Shown piece by piece: positions 5,941 to 13,574 of a DNA stretch of 18,788 nt. The notes beneath the pieces are model-generated. The model was not told the DNA's origin, ran no database searches, and saw nothing but the letters and a program-made list of their open reading frames with translations. The stretch is from contig JAGCAV010000180.1 of assembly GCA_017652545.1 (NCBI GenBank), forward strand, positions 1 through 18,788. The letters run 5' to 3'. The stretch's first letter is position 1; each line of letters begins with the position of its first letter. Origin of the DNA: Lachnospiraceae bacterium. Its GTDB lineage: Bacteria > Bacillota_A > Clostridia > Lachnospirales > Lachnospiraceae. A program made the position numbers and the translations under genes.

Positions 5941-7194
5941 TCATCTCCTGCCAAATCTGCGAATGATCAGAACCAGTCCGAGAATCAGAACCGCAATGAT
6001 CGCAACCGCCGCGATTCCCCAGCCTGTATGGTTCTGAACAGAAACTCTGAGGGCACAATCCGATGAAACAGCGTCATTTGATGCCGTGATGACGGTCACA
6101 TAGTCACCCAGGATCGCATCCTTTGCCGGTGTGATGTGTGCCATCACGTCTGCGCTTCCGCCTGCAGGAATGTCATTGATCGTATCCTGGTCAAATGTGA
6201 TTTCCCAGTCTGTAGAGGCCTGGGCCTTCAGGCTGATGGCGGTCAGGTCGATGTTCCCCGTGTTCTGTATGGAGAGGGCCACATCCTTTGACTCTCCCGC
6301 GTAGGCACTGACGGAAAGGTTGCCGGTCGGTGTCGTTGCCGTCAGACTGTATGTACCGGTGATACTGACGGTAACGGGAAGTTCAAGCGTTTCCCCTGCG
6401 CCGGCGGCGACAAGTGTGATCGGATACTCACCGGCTGTCACATTCTGCGCGGGAACAACAGCCGCCTTGATCGTGGAACTGGCACCGGCATCCACCGGTA
6501 CCGAAGAGGTGGCGGTGGTCGTGTCGGACGGCGTGAACGTCACATTCCAGCCTTCCGGAGCTCCCTCCGCTGACAGCGAATATGTCATGTTCTCACCGCT
6601 GTTGTTGGTCAGTGTCGTCGTGAAGCTGAACTTTGTTCCGGCAACACCTTCCTGCTGCGCATAGTCTGTCGAGAAATCACCTGCGCCGATCTTCTTTTCT
6701 TCCGCGTCAACTTTCACGGTCAGCGCCAGGTCTTCATCCACATCGCCGCCCTTCGCACTGAGCCTGATCGTATATGTATCTTCCTTTGTATCTTCCGGAA
6801 CGGTCAGTGAATAGCTCAGAGAAGGTGAATCTTCTTTTTTCTGATACGCGCCTACATGGACCATGGAGACTTCGTTGGAACTGCCTTTGAATCTTCCTTC
6901 CCATCCGTCCGGGAGATCCTCGGCGCTCAGGTCGACGGTGGTCTCTTCCGACCCGGTATTGGTTATGTACAGAGTAAATGTTGAGGTCCCGCCCGGTTTG
7001 ACCGTGACCCCGGGATAATCCGTACTGAATGTCACTTCACCCGCCTCCGCCTGTGTGATCAGCTGAGGCTGCGTTTCTTCCTCATCCGCAGCTGCTTGCA
7101 TCGGCATCACCGCCGCTGCAGCCAGCAAACCTGCCGCCAGCAGCCCGCACACGGACCGGACAGTCTTTTTTGTCATCTTCCCTGTTGTCTTCAT
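5941..7194 (-). CDS. Membrane-anchored NEW3-domain (Ig-like) protein, first gene of ABC operon
   Basis: A 417-residue protein with a signal peptide (residues 1-37, Lys/Arg start and alanine-rich core), three tandem Ig-like beta-sandwich repeats (about 54-163, 171-279 and 281-387) and one C-terminal membrane helix (392-411) ending in RRFGRR, so the repeats face outside. Each repeat has the NEW3/COG1470 pattern: 'PGGTSTFTLYITNTG', 'DLPDGWEGRF' and 'APEGWNVTFTP' style strands followed by a 'AGEYPITLVA' type strand. Similar NEW3 proteins are found in operons with an ABC ATPase and ABC-2 permease in Bacillota and Archaea; their exact job is not known, but an outside accessory or substrate-presenting role is likely. 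A modest SD (AAGG nine bases before the ATG) is present. The upstream 130 bp contain direct TTCACA repeats (7312-7327) and an AT-rich leader. Confidence 0.9.
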   Translation of the reverse strand: MKTTGKMTKKTVRSVCGLLAAGLLAAAAVMPMQAAADEEETQPQLITQAEAGEVTFSTDYPGVTVKPGGTSTFTLYITNTGSEETTVDLSAEDLPDGWEGRFKGSSNEVSMVHVGAYQKKEDSPSLSYSLTVPEDTKEDTYTIRLSAKGGDVDEDLALTVKVDAEEKKIGAGDFSTDYAQQEGVAGTKFSFTTTLTNNSGENMTYSLSAEGAPEGWNVTFTPSDTTTATSSVPVDAGASSTIKAAVVPAQNVTAGEYPITLVAAGAGETLELPVTVSITGTYSLTATTPTGNLSVSAYAGESKDVALSIQNTGNIDLTAISLKAQASTDWEITFDQDTINDIPAGGSADVMAHITPAKDAILGDYVTVITASNDAVSSDCALRVSVQNHTGWGIAAVAIIAVLILGLVLIIRRFGRR

Positions 7195-7311
7195 GATCTT
7201 TGGCCTTCTTTCCTTTTTATCCGGAGGTTTCTCCCCGGAAGCTTTATTGTTTTACCATTGGATAAGATAGGCCGGATTTGTGACGCAATTTACAACATTC
7301 TGTGTTTTTTC

Positions 7312-7327
7312 TGTGAACTTTTGTGAA
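7312..7327 (-). promoter_or_regulatory. Direct TTCACA repeats upstream of the NEW3-ABC operon
   Basis: On the minus strand TTCACAAAAG is followed directly by TTCACAGAAA and then a looser AAACACAGAA, giving a ten-base period, about 120 bp before the NEW3 start. Direct hexamers with near one-turn spacing are a common layout for response-regulator binding sites. No regulator gene is in the window, and I find no convincing -35/-10 pair here. Confidence 0.25.
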
Positions 7328-7361
7328 TCAAAGGAGGACGGTGTTTTTGTCACCGTCCTCC
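7326..7361 (-). terminator. Terminator of the mgtA-ttdAB block
   Basis: An 11-pair perfect stem (GGAGGACGGTG with CACCGTCCTCC) and seven-base loop at 7333-7361, starting four bases after the ttdB stop on the minus strand. The following T-run is short (TTTGATT), but stem strength and position make termination very likely. Confidence 0.85.
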
Positions 7362-7365
7362 GAAA

Positions 7366-7992
7366 TCATCTGATGAACCCGACCTGTGCGCTGATCTTTT
7401 GGATCTGTTCATCTTTCCGTCTGTTGTACTCGACCTTCTTTTCTTCAAAGTAGTTTCTTCCCCGGCTGTCGATCGAAACGATCAGCGGACCGAATTCCTT
7501 TACGCGGCAGTTCCACAGCGTTTCCGGCATGCCCAGGTCTCTCCACTCGGCCTGCACGATCTCCTCCACCGCCACGGCCGCCACCACGGCATTGCCTGCC
7601 GGTATGACCGTATGGATGCAGCCGAACTCCCTGCAGGCGGCAGCCGTCTGTTCCTTCATTCCGCCTTTGCCTACGATCACGCGCACGCCGGTGGTCTTTA
7701 CGAATTCGTACTCGAACTTTTCCATACGCATGGAGGTCGTCGGCCCGACCGACACCATCTCAAACCTGTCATCTTCCAGCGGCCTGATGATGGGGCCAGC
7801 GTGAAGGATCGCATTGCCCCGCACATCAACCGGAATCTCCCGCCCTTCTTCCACGACCCTGCGGTGTGCCACGTCCCGGCAGGTCGTCAGGCTTCCCGAC
7901 AGATATACAATGTCTCCGATACGGATATCGGCAAGGTCCTCTGCCGTAACAGGCGTCACCAGTATTTTCTTTCCATCCCTGTATTCAACCAT
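7366..7992 (-). CDS. ttdB: L(+)-tartrate dehydratase/fumarase class I, beta subunit
   Basis: A 208-residue protein similar along its length to E. coli TtdB and to the C-terminal domain of class I fumarases. Recognisable blocks are KKILVTPVTAEDLADIRIGD near the start, TTCRDVAHRR (37-46), HAGPI, VSVGPTTSMRM, VGKGGM and the late GMPETLWNCRVKEFGPLIVS. With TtdA it forms the iron-sulfur hydro-lyase that dehydrates L-tartrate to oxaloacetate, or in related enzymes interconverts fumarate and malate. The start is the ATG at 7992, two bases after the ttdA stop, with a GGGGGTG ribosome site about seven bases away, so the two subunits are translated from one message. The terminator at 7326-7361 ends the operon. 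The substrate (tartrate or fumarate) cannot be decided from sequence alone; similarity to TtdB favours the two-subunit tartrate type, but many anaerobes use the same two-gene arrangement as fumarase. Confidence 0.9.
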   Translation of the reverse strand: MVEYRDGKKILVTPVTAEDLADIRIGDIVYLSGSLTTCRDVAHRRVVEEGREIPVDVRGNAILHAGPIIRPLEDDRFEMVSVGPTTSMRMEKFEYEFVKTTGVRVIVGKGGMKEQTAAACREFGCIHTVIPAGNAVVAAVAVEEIVQAEWRDLGMPETLWNCRVKEFGPLIVSIDSRGRNYFEEKKVEYNRRKDEQIQKISAQVGFIR

Positions 7993-7994
7993 GA

Positions 7995-8906
7995 TCAGTT
8001 CACCCCCTGCAGCTTCACACCGGAATGTGTGGTGACTTCGTAATTCAGGTCTTTGTCAAAGATGATATGTCCGCGTCTGTGGCTCCAGCACCCGACATTT
8101 ACGGCAACACCGATCGCGGAGGGATGCCTTGCCGTGTTCTCGATATGCACCCCCATGACCGTGCCTTTTCCGCCCATTCCCTGCGGTCCGATCCCGATGG
8201 CGTTGATCCCGTCTTCCAGAAGCTTTTCCATTTTCGCGGCCCGCTCATTTGGATTATGCGAACCGATCGGACGCATCAGCGCCTTCTTGGAAAGCAGCGC
8301 AGCCGTCTCCACGGAAGTGGCGATCCCCACCCCGACCAGAAGAGGCGGGCAGGCGTTCAGCCCGTAGCTTGTCATCCGGTCCAGCACAAATTTCGTCACG
8401 CCTTCATACCCTTCACCGGGCATGAGCACGGTCGCGTTTCCGGGAAGGGTGCAGCCGCCGCCGGCCATATAGGTGTAGATCTCACATTTGTCCGAGCGGG
8501 GCACGATATCCCACCAGACGGTCGGCGTGCCTTTTCCGACGTTTCTTCCGGTATTGTACTCGTCAAAGGTTTCAACGGAATTATGGCGCAGCGGGGTCTC
8601 GAAAGTCGCTTTCACCACCGCTTCTTTCAGGAGCGCTTCCAGATCATCGATCAGCGGAAAGCGGGTCCCGCACTTTACCCAGAACTGCAGGACGCCTGTA
8701 TCCTGGCAGGACGGGCGGTCCAGCTGCATGGCCAGTTCCTGATTGCGGAACATGGTGTCATAGATCACTTTTGCCAGGGGATCATCCTCCCCGGCCCGCA
8801 GTTCTTCCAGCTTCGCGGTCACGTCATCCGGCAGTTTTTTCCCGGTATAGCCGATGAAAGCGGCCATTATGTCCGTCATTTTCCGGACCTGTTCTTCGTA
8901 TGTCAT
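7995..8906 (-). CDS. ttdA: L(+)-tartrate dehydratase/fumarase class I, alpha subunit (4Fe-4S)
   Basis: A 303-residue protein close in length and sequence to E. coli TtdA. The three cysteines expected to hold the oxygen-sensitive 4Fe-4S cluster are present: C67 (RPSCQDTG), C186 (LNACPPLLVG) and C273 (VGCWSHRRG). Other strong blocks are ETPLRHNSVETFDEYNTG (103-120), MAGGGCTLPG, GVGIATSVETAALLSKKAL and IGPQGMGGKGTVMGVHIE. The cluster's labile iron acts as Lewis acid in the dehydration of tartrate (or hydration of fumarate), and the enzyme works in the cytoplasm with TtdB. The ATG at 8906 has GGAG eight bases upstream. The gene begins 39 bp after the mgtA stop on the same strand, without a visible terminator between, so read-through from mgtA is likely. 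Naming it tartrate rather than fumarate enzyme is based on similarity only. Confidence 0.9.
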   Translation of the reverse strand: MTYEEQVRKMTDIMAAFIGYTGKKLPDDVTAKLEELRAGEDDPLAKVIYDTMFRNQELAMQLDRPSCQDTGVLQFWVKCGTRFPLIDDLEALLKEAVVKATFETPLRHNSVETFDEYNTGRNVGKGTPTVWWDIVPRSDKCEIYTYMAGGGCTLPGNATVLMPGEGYEGVTKFVLDRMTSYGLNACPPLLVGVGIATSVETAALLSKKALMRPIGSHNPNERAAKMEKLLEDGINAIGIGPQGMGGKGTVMGVHIENTARHPSAIGVAVNVGCWSHRRGHIIFDKDLNYEVTTHSGVKLQGVN

Positions 8907-8945
8907 TTTACCTCTCCATTTTTCCCGGAATTAAAAGCTCCGGCT

Positions 8946-11564
8946 TCAGACCCATTCCTTATTGATCCTGATATAGATCCCCTTAAGGATCTGCGCCAGC
9001 AGGCTGTATACCACCATCAGGATGACGAGCCATATTCCAAAGGCAGGCGGCATGACCGGAAGGTCGAAGAGCCCGGCGATGCGCGTAAAGCCGATCAGCA
9101 GTGTGACCGCCACCACCAGCGAGGTGGAGAGCATCAGCTGCACGGAGGCCCGATCCTGAATGAACGGGATCTTCGGCGTACGGATGGTGTGAATGACGAT
9201 GGTCTGTGAGATGACGCCGAACATGAACCAGCCGCAGCGGAAGTAGCCGGCCAGTGATATCTCATTGAAGCGGAACACATACCAAAGGACCAGGAAGCAG
9301 AGCACGTCCAGAACGGTACTGAGCAGGCCGAAAATGACCATGAACTTTCTGATGCCCGGGATATCCCACTTCTTCGGCAGGCGGATGTATTCATCCTCCA
9401 CATGGTCGAAAGGCATGCCAAGCTGCGCGAAATCGTTCAGGATGTTCTGTACCAGGATGTGCAGGGGCAGCAGCGGCAGGAACGGCAGGAACACACTCGC
9501 GATCAGGACCGAGAACATGTTTCCGAAGTTGCCGCTTACCGACATCTTCAGATATTTGGACATGTTGGCAAAGGTCCGCCTTCCTTCGATCACGCCTTCG
9601 TTCAGCACGTTCAGATCCTTTTCCAGGAGGATGATGTCCGCCACTTCCTTTGCGATATCCACAGCCGTATCCACGGAGATACCGACATCCGCCTGCTTGA
9701 GGGGCAGGCTGTCATTGATCCCGTCACCCATGTAGCCGACCGTATGCCCGTTGGTCTGGAACGCCTTCACGACACGCTGCTTCTGATAGGGAGACAGCTT
9801 GGAGAAGATATGGCATTTCTCGCAGGCGGCCTGCAGCTGCGCATCGTCCATTTCATCCACCTGGACACCCGTCAGCGTATAGTCTGTGGGTATTCCCAGA
9901 CGTCCGCAGATATTGATGGCAACCCCCTCCGTGTCTCCGGTCAGTACCACGGTGCGCAGGCCGTTGTTCTTCAGTGCCGCGATCGCCGATCCGGCAGACG
10001 GCTTGGGCGGATCAAGGAAGCCGACAAACCCGATCAGGACCATCTCGCTCTCATCGTCCACACCAAAGGTTTTCACGTCATGCACATTGTTTTTCTGGGC
10101 AACGGCAACAACACGGATGCCTTCCAGGTTGTTTTCCGTGGCGATCTTCTGCGCGTTTTCGATCAGCTCTTTTGTGATCGGCTTCACCTCGCCGTTGATC
10201 TCAATAAAGCTGCATATGGACAGGATCTCCTCGACAGCGCCCTTGGTGATCAGCTGCCGCTTTCCTCCCTTGTCCCGCAGCACCACGCTCATGCGGCGCC
10301 GGCTGAAGTCAAACGGGATCTCATCCTCGCGCACATAAGCCTCTTTCAGGTAGGACAGCTCCTCCTTCTCCGCCCTGGAGATAATGGCGACATCCATGAG
10401 ATTCTTAAGGCCTGTCTGAAAGTAGCTGTTCAGGAATGCGTGGCGCAGGATCCGTTTGTCTTCCCGGCCGAGAACATCCATATATTTTTCAAGTACGATC
10501 TCATCCTGGGTCAGCGTGCCGGTCTTATCCGTGCAGAACACGTCCATTTCACCGAAGGTCTGGATCGCCCCGAGACGCTTGACGATCGTCTGTTTCCGGG
10601 ACATGTTCACAGCGCCTTTTGCCAGGGACGAGGTCATGATCACCGGCAGCATCTCCGGCATGATTCCAACGGCGATGGTGATGCCGAACATCAGGGATTC
10701 AAGCCAGTTGCCCTTGGTGATAAAGTTGGCAATAAAGATGACGGGCACCATGATCACCATGAACCGGATCAGAAGCCGGCTGATGGAATCGACATTCTGC
10801 TCGTAGCTGCTCTTCTCCTGATAGGTGTTCAGGCTCTTTGCCATGCTCCCGAAATAGGTGCCGTTGCCTGTGGTGAGGATAACGGCTCTGGCGCTGCCCG
10901 ACACGATATTGCTGCCCATAAAGCCCAGGTTGTCAAGCTCCGAGATGGTGCTTCCCTCCATGTCCGGTCCTGCGAACTTCTCAACAGGGTTGCTTTCACC
11001 GGTCAGCTGGGACTGGTCGATAAACAGGTCCTTTGTCTCAATAAAGCGGACATCTCCGGGGATCATGTCGCCGGATGCCAGCTTCACGATATCTCCAGGA
11101 ACGGCTTCCTCGATATCGATCTCCATTTCGCTGCCGTTCCGGATGACATCGATCCGGTTCCTGATCATCTTCTGGAGTTTTTTCGCGGCGCTGTTGGACT
11201 TTTCCGACTGCACAAAGGAGATCACACCGGAAATGATGATCACGAACACCAGCATCAGGAAGGTGGCCCAGCTCGGATCTTCCGCGACAATGACATCCGT
11301 GACCAGCGTAACGCCGGCTACGGCAAGCAGAACGATGTTGAAGGGATTGATGATGGCTTCCCTGACGCGTTTCAGCAAACTGTTCTCATTGCCGGCGTCT
11401 ATGATGTTCCTTCCGTACTCTTCCAGCCTGCTGTCCGCTTCAACCTGATTGAGTCCCTCCTCGCGGGTGTTGAATATCCGGAAGACCTCCTGATCCGGCA
11501 GCCTGCTGTATTCAGTGAGTTTCTGCTCGACGCTGCTTTTTTCTGCTGTTTTCTTTCCGGCCAT
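8946..11564 (-). CDS. mgtA: Magnesium-transporting P-type ATPase (MgtA/MgtB type, P3B)
   Basis: An 872-residue P-type ATPase (906 if a GTG at 11666 is used). Cytoplasmic motifs in order: TGES actuator loop (188-191), phosphorylation site DKTGTLT with D346, nucleotide-binding KGA (441-443), and hinge GDGINDS (613-619). The P3B subgroup is clear from DTAVDIAKEVADIILLEKDL, EGRRTFANMSKYLKM, and the membrane stretch SVFLPFLPLLPLHILVQNIL with PFDHVEDEYIRLPKKWD, as in enterobacterial MgtA. It is expected to move Mg2+ into the cell using ATP. Start choice is uncertain: ATG 11564 has only a weak AAGAAGAG nearby and a strong AAAGGAGG 43 bases upstream behind a hairpin (11579-11607); GTG 11666 has GAGG four bases away but adds 34 residues of unfamiliar sequence. 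No M-box riboswitch fits in the 108-bp gap. It lies downstream of an ABC exporter and upstream of ttdA. Confidence 0.92.
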   Translation of the reverse strand: MAGKKTAEKSSVEQKLTEYSRLPDQEVFRIFNTREEGLNQVEADSRLEEYGRNIIDAGNENSLLKRVREAIINPFNIVLLAVAGVTLVTDVIVAEDPSWATFLMLVFVIIISGVISFVQSEKSNSAAKKLQKMIRNRIDVIRNGSEMEIDIEEAVPGDIVKLASGDMIPGDVRFIETKDLFIDQSQLTGESNPVEKFAGPDMEGSTISELDNLGFMGSNIVSGSARAVILTTGNGTYFGSMAKSLNTYQEKSSYEQNVDSISRLLIRFMVIMVPVIFIANFITKGNWLESLMFGITIAVGIMPEMLPVIMTSSLAKGAVNMSRKQTIVKRLGAIQTFGEMDVFCTDKTGTLTQDEIVLEKYMDVLGREDKRILRHAFLNSYFQTGLKNLMDVAIISRAEKEELSYLKEAYVREDEIPFDFSRRRMSVVLRDKGGKRQLITKGAVEEILSICSFIEINGEVKPITKELIENAQKIATENNLEGIRVVAVAQKNNVHDVKTFGVDDESEMVLIGFVGFLDPPKPSAGSAIAALKNNGLRTVVLTGDTEGVAINICGRLGIPTDYTLTGVQVDEMDDAQLQAACEKCHIFSKLSPYQKQRVVKAFQTNGHTVGYMGDGINDSLPLKQADVGISVDTAVDIAKEVADIILLEKDLNVLNEGVIEGRRTFANMSKYLKMSVSGNFGNMFSVLIASVFLPFLPLLPLHILVQNILNDFAQLGMPFDHVEDEYIRLPKKWDIPGIRKFMVIFGLLSTVLDVLCFLVLWYVFRFNEISLAGYFRCGWFMFGVISQTIVIHTIRTPKIPFIQDRASVQLMLSTSLVVAVTLLIGFTRIAGLFDLPVMPPAFGIWLVILMVVYSLLAQILKGIYIRINKEWV

Positions 11565-11578
11565 GTCTCTTCTTCGAT

Positions 11579-11615
11579 GACCCGGTCCATAATAGGCTGA
11601 CCGGATCCCTCCTTT
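11579..11615 (-). promoter_or_regulatory. mgtA leader: strong SD plus nine-pair hairpin before the ATG
   Basis: On the minus strand a strong AAAGGAGG (11615-11608) is followed at once by GATCCGGTC, an 11-base loop and GACCGGGTC (nine pairs, one G-T), then 14 bases to the mgtA ATG at 11564. Without folding the SD is 43 bases from the start; with the stem formed it is about 14. This may be a translational control hairpin, or the SD may serve another start. An ATG at 11590 in a different frame lies 17 bases after the SD. Confidence 0.4.
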
Positions 11616-11672
11616 CCAGAAAAAACCTTCGGATCTGTGATCCTTCTGCCTGTTACTTATTTTCACGGTGCC

Positions 11673-13571
11673 TCACGGCTCGTCTGCCGGCTGCACCCCC
11701 CACAGATACTGTTCCAGCTCGGATGTCCCGTCTTCCTGTGGCGTCAGCGCCTTCGAGAACTGTGTCTCGTACAGCTCCTGGTACACACCGCCGGCGCTGA
11801 CCAGATCTTTATGCTGCCCGCGCTCCACAATGGTTCCGTCCTTAACGACCAGGATCTCATCAGCCGCGAGGATCGTGGACAGGCGGTGCGCGATCAGGAT
11901 ACTGGTCCGGCTTTCGATGATCGGATCGATCGCTTCCTGAATCTTCTGTTCCGAGATCGAATCCAGGGCGGAAGTCGCTTCATCAAATATGAAGATCGTC
12001 GGATCCTTCAGCAGGACCCTCGCGATCGCGATCCGCTGCTTTTCTCCTCCCGAGAGCTTCAGGCCGCGGTTACCGACCTGCGTATCCAGACCGCTTTCCT
12101 GCTTCGACACAAAGTCGTAGATATTTGCCTTTTTAAGAGCGTCGATCATCTCCTCTTCCGTCGCGTCCTCTTTGGCGTAGAGCAGATTCTCGCGGATGGT
12201 TCCGTTGAAAAGATAGGTCTCCTGGGACACGACGCCAACCTGGCTGCGCAGAAATGCCAGATCAAGCTGACGCACGTCGATTCCGTCAAAGGTGACTGAC
12301 CCCTCGCTCACATCATAAAGCCTGGGGATCAGGTTGATGATCGTACTCTTGCCGGAGCCGGAGGGACCGACGATCGCAATGCTGTTGCCCGCCTCCAGCC
12401 GGAAACTGATGTCCTTCAGGATGCGGTTCGGCTCCTCATAGGCGAAGCCGACATGATTAAATTCCACATTTCCTTCCACCGTTTCCGGGATCACCGCATC
12501 CGGCGCGTTCTCGATCTCCACCGGGATGTCAAAGTAATCAAAGATCCTGGAGAAGAGGGACATGGACCGGATCCACTCCACCTGGATGTTCAGAAGGCTG
12601 TTCACGGGCATGTACATTCTACCGAGCAGCGCGACCAGCACGGTAATGTCACCCACCGTCAGATTGTGGCCGTAGCGGATCATCAGGATGCCGCCGACCA
12701 GATAGATCAGCATCGGTCCGATGCTCGTGAATGTCGACAGCACCACGAAGAACCAGCGGCCGGCCATTCTCTCCCGGATGTTGAGGCCGATCATCTTCTC
12801 GTTGATCTGCCTGTACCTGTCATATTCCTTCTTCTCTTTTCCGAACAGCTTTACCAGCAGCTGGCCGCTGACCGAGAGCGTCTCGTTCAGGATGCCGTTG
12901 ATCTCGTCATTGGCCGCCTGGGATTCATTCGTCAGGGACCATCTGGCCTTGCCCGCGCGTCTGGTGGGAAGTGTAAACAGCGGCACAATGACAATGCCGA
13001 CAAGCGCCAGGATCCAGTTCTTCTGAAACATCGCGATCGCGGCGATGACCAGTGTGATCACGTTGGACAGGATGCTGGTGAATGTATTCGTGATCACCGT
13101 CTGGACGCCGTCGATATCACTCGTCATGCGGGTCACGATATCGCCCTGGTTGTTGTTCGTGAAGAAGCGCTGTGACATCTTCTGCAGGTGCGCGTACATC
13201 TCATTGCGCATGTCAAAGGTGATGTGCTGCGCGATCCATGTATTGATATAGCTCTCCGCGACACCGATCAGGTTTGCCAGAAAGGTCACAGCCAGCGACA
13301 TGACTATATAGAATACCAGCGCCTTAAGGTCCTGTTTGATCAGGCCCTCATCTATGATCTTGCCGGTCAGGATCGACGGCATCAGCGTCATGAATGACGA
13401 GGCCGCAATACAGATCAGGACCAGTATCAGCTGCTTCGTGTACGGTTTCAGGTAAGAGAATACGCGCCTGAGCAGTTCCGGTGTGACTTTCGGCTGATTC
13501 TCCTTCTCTTCCTCCGATAAATATGCCCCTCTGAGATGACCGTTCAGACCCGGTCCTCTGCCTCCCGCCAT
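11673..13571 (-). CDS. ABC exporter half-transporter (MsbA/MdlB-like, fused TMD-NBD)
   Basis: A 632-residue protein with an exporter-type membrane domain fused to an ATPase domain. Hydrophobic spans lie near 48-66, 85-105, 165-182, 187-203 and 275-299, with the usual coupling regions (FFTNNNQGDIVTRMTSDIDGVQ at 136-157). The ATPase has Walker A GPSGSGKST (402-410), Q-loop Q450 (VVSQET), signature LSGGEKQR (506-513), Walker B IFIFDEATSALD with D530-E531, and H-loop H562 (IAHRLS). All residues needed for hydrolysis are present, so it should work as a homodimer, or pair with another half-transporter not in this window. Substrate could be lipid, drug or peptide. The first 30 residues (glycine/arginine rich, then SEEEKENQPKV) are a short extension. 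A strong GGAGG lies eight bases before the ATG. It starts three bases after the MBL-fold gene, so both are one transcriptional unit. Confidence 0.92.
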   Translation of the reverse strand: MAGGRGPGLNGHLRGAYLSEEEKENQPKVTPELLRRVFSYLKPYTKQLILVLICIAASSFMTLMPSILTGKIIDEGLIKQDLKALVFYIVMSLAVTFLANLIGVAESYINTWIAQHITFDMRNEMYAHLQKMSQRFFTNNNQGDIVTRMTSDIDGVQTVITNTFTSILSNVITLVIAAIAMFQKNWILALVGIVIVPLFTLPTRRAGKARWSLTNESQAANDEINGILNETLSVSGQLLVKLFGKEKKEYDRYRQINEKMIGLNIRERMAGRWFFVVLSTFTSIGPMLIYLVGGILMIRYGHNLTVGDITVLVALLGRMYMPVNSLLNIQVEWIRSMSLFSRIFDYFDIPVEIENAPDAVIPETVEGNVEFNHVGFAYEEPNRILKDISFRLEAGNSIAIVGPSGSGKSTIINLIPRLYDVSEGSVTFDGIDVRQLDLAFLRSQVGVVSQETYLFNGTIRENLLYAKEDATEEEMIDALKKANIYDFVSKQESGLDTQVGNRGLKLSGGEKQRIAIARVLLKDPTIFIFDEATSALDSISEQKIQEAIDPIIESRTSILIAHRLSTILAADEILVVKDGTIVERGQHKDLVSAGGVYQELYETQFSKALTPQEDGTSELEQYLWGVQPADEP

Positions 13572-13574
13572 GTT

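Noticed and set aside
8025..9209. A 394-codon plus-strand frame opposite ttdA and the end of mgtA
   Set aside because: It runs across two well-supported minus-strand genes, has no ribosome site or family motif, and looks like a shadow frame.
11399..11590. A 63-codon frame after the strong AAAGGAGG before mgtA
   Set aside because: Most of it overlaps the mgtA N-terminus in another frame and the peptide is low-complexity Arg/Ser/Lys. Kept only as an alternative explanation for the distant SD.
9402..11600. A 732-codon open frame on the plus strand opposite mgtA
   Set aside because: It is antisense to a P-type ATPase with every family motif intact. Its sequence is rich in His, Asp and Gln with no recognisable domain, as expected from the reverse of GC-rich codon use.
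11565..11672. M-box (Mg2+) riboswitch before mgtA
   Set aside because: The 108-bp gap is too short for the usual aptamer plus expression platform and lacks its conserved blocks by eye; only a simple hairpin is seen.
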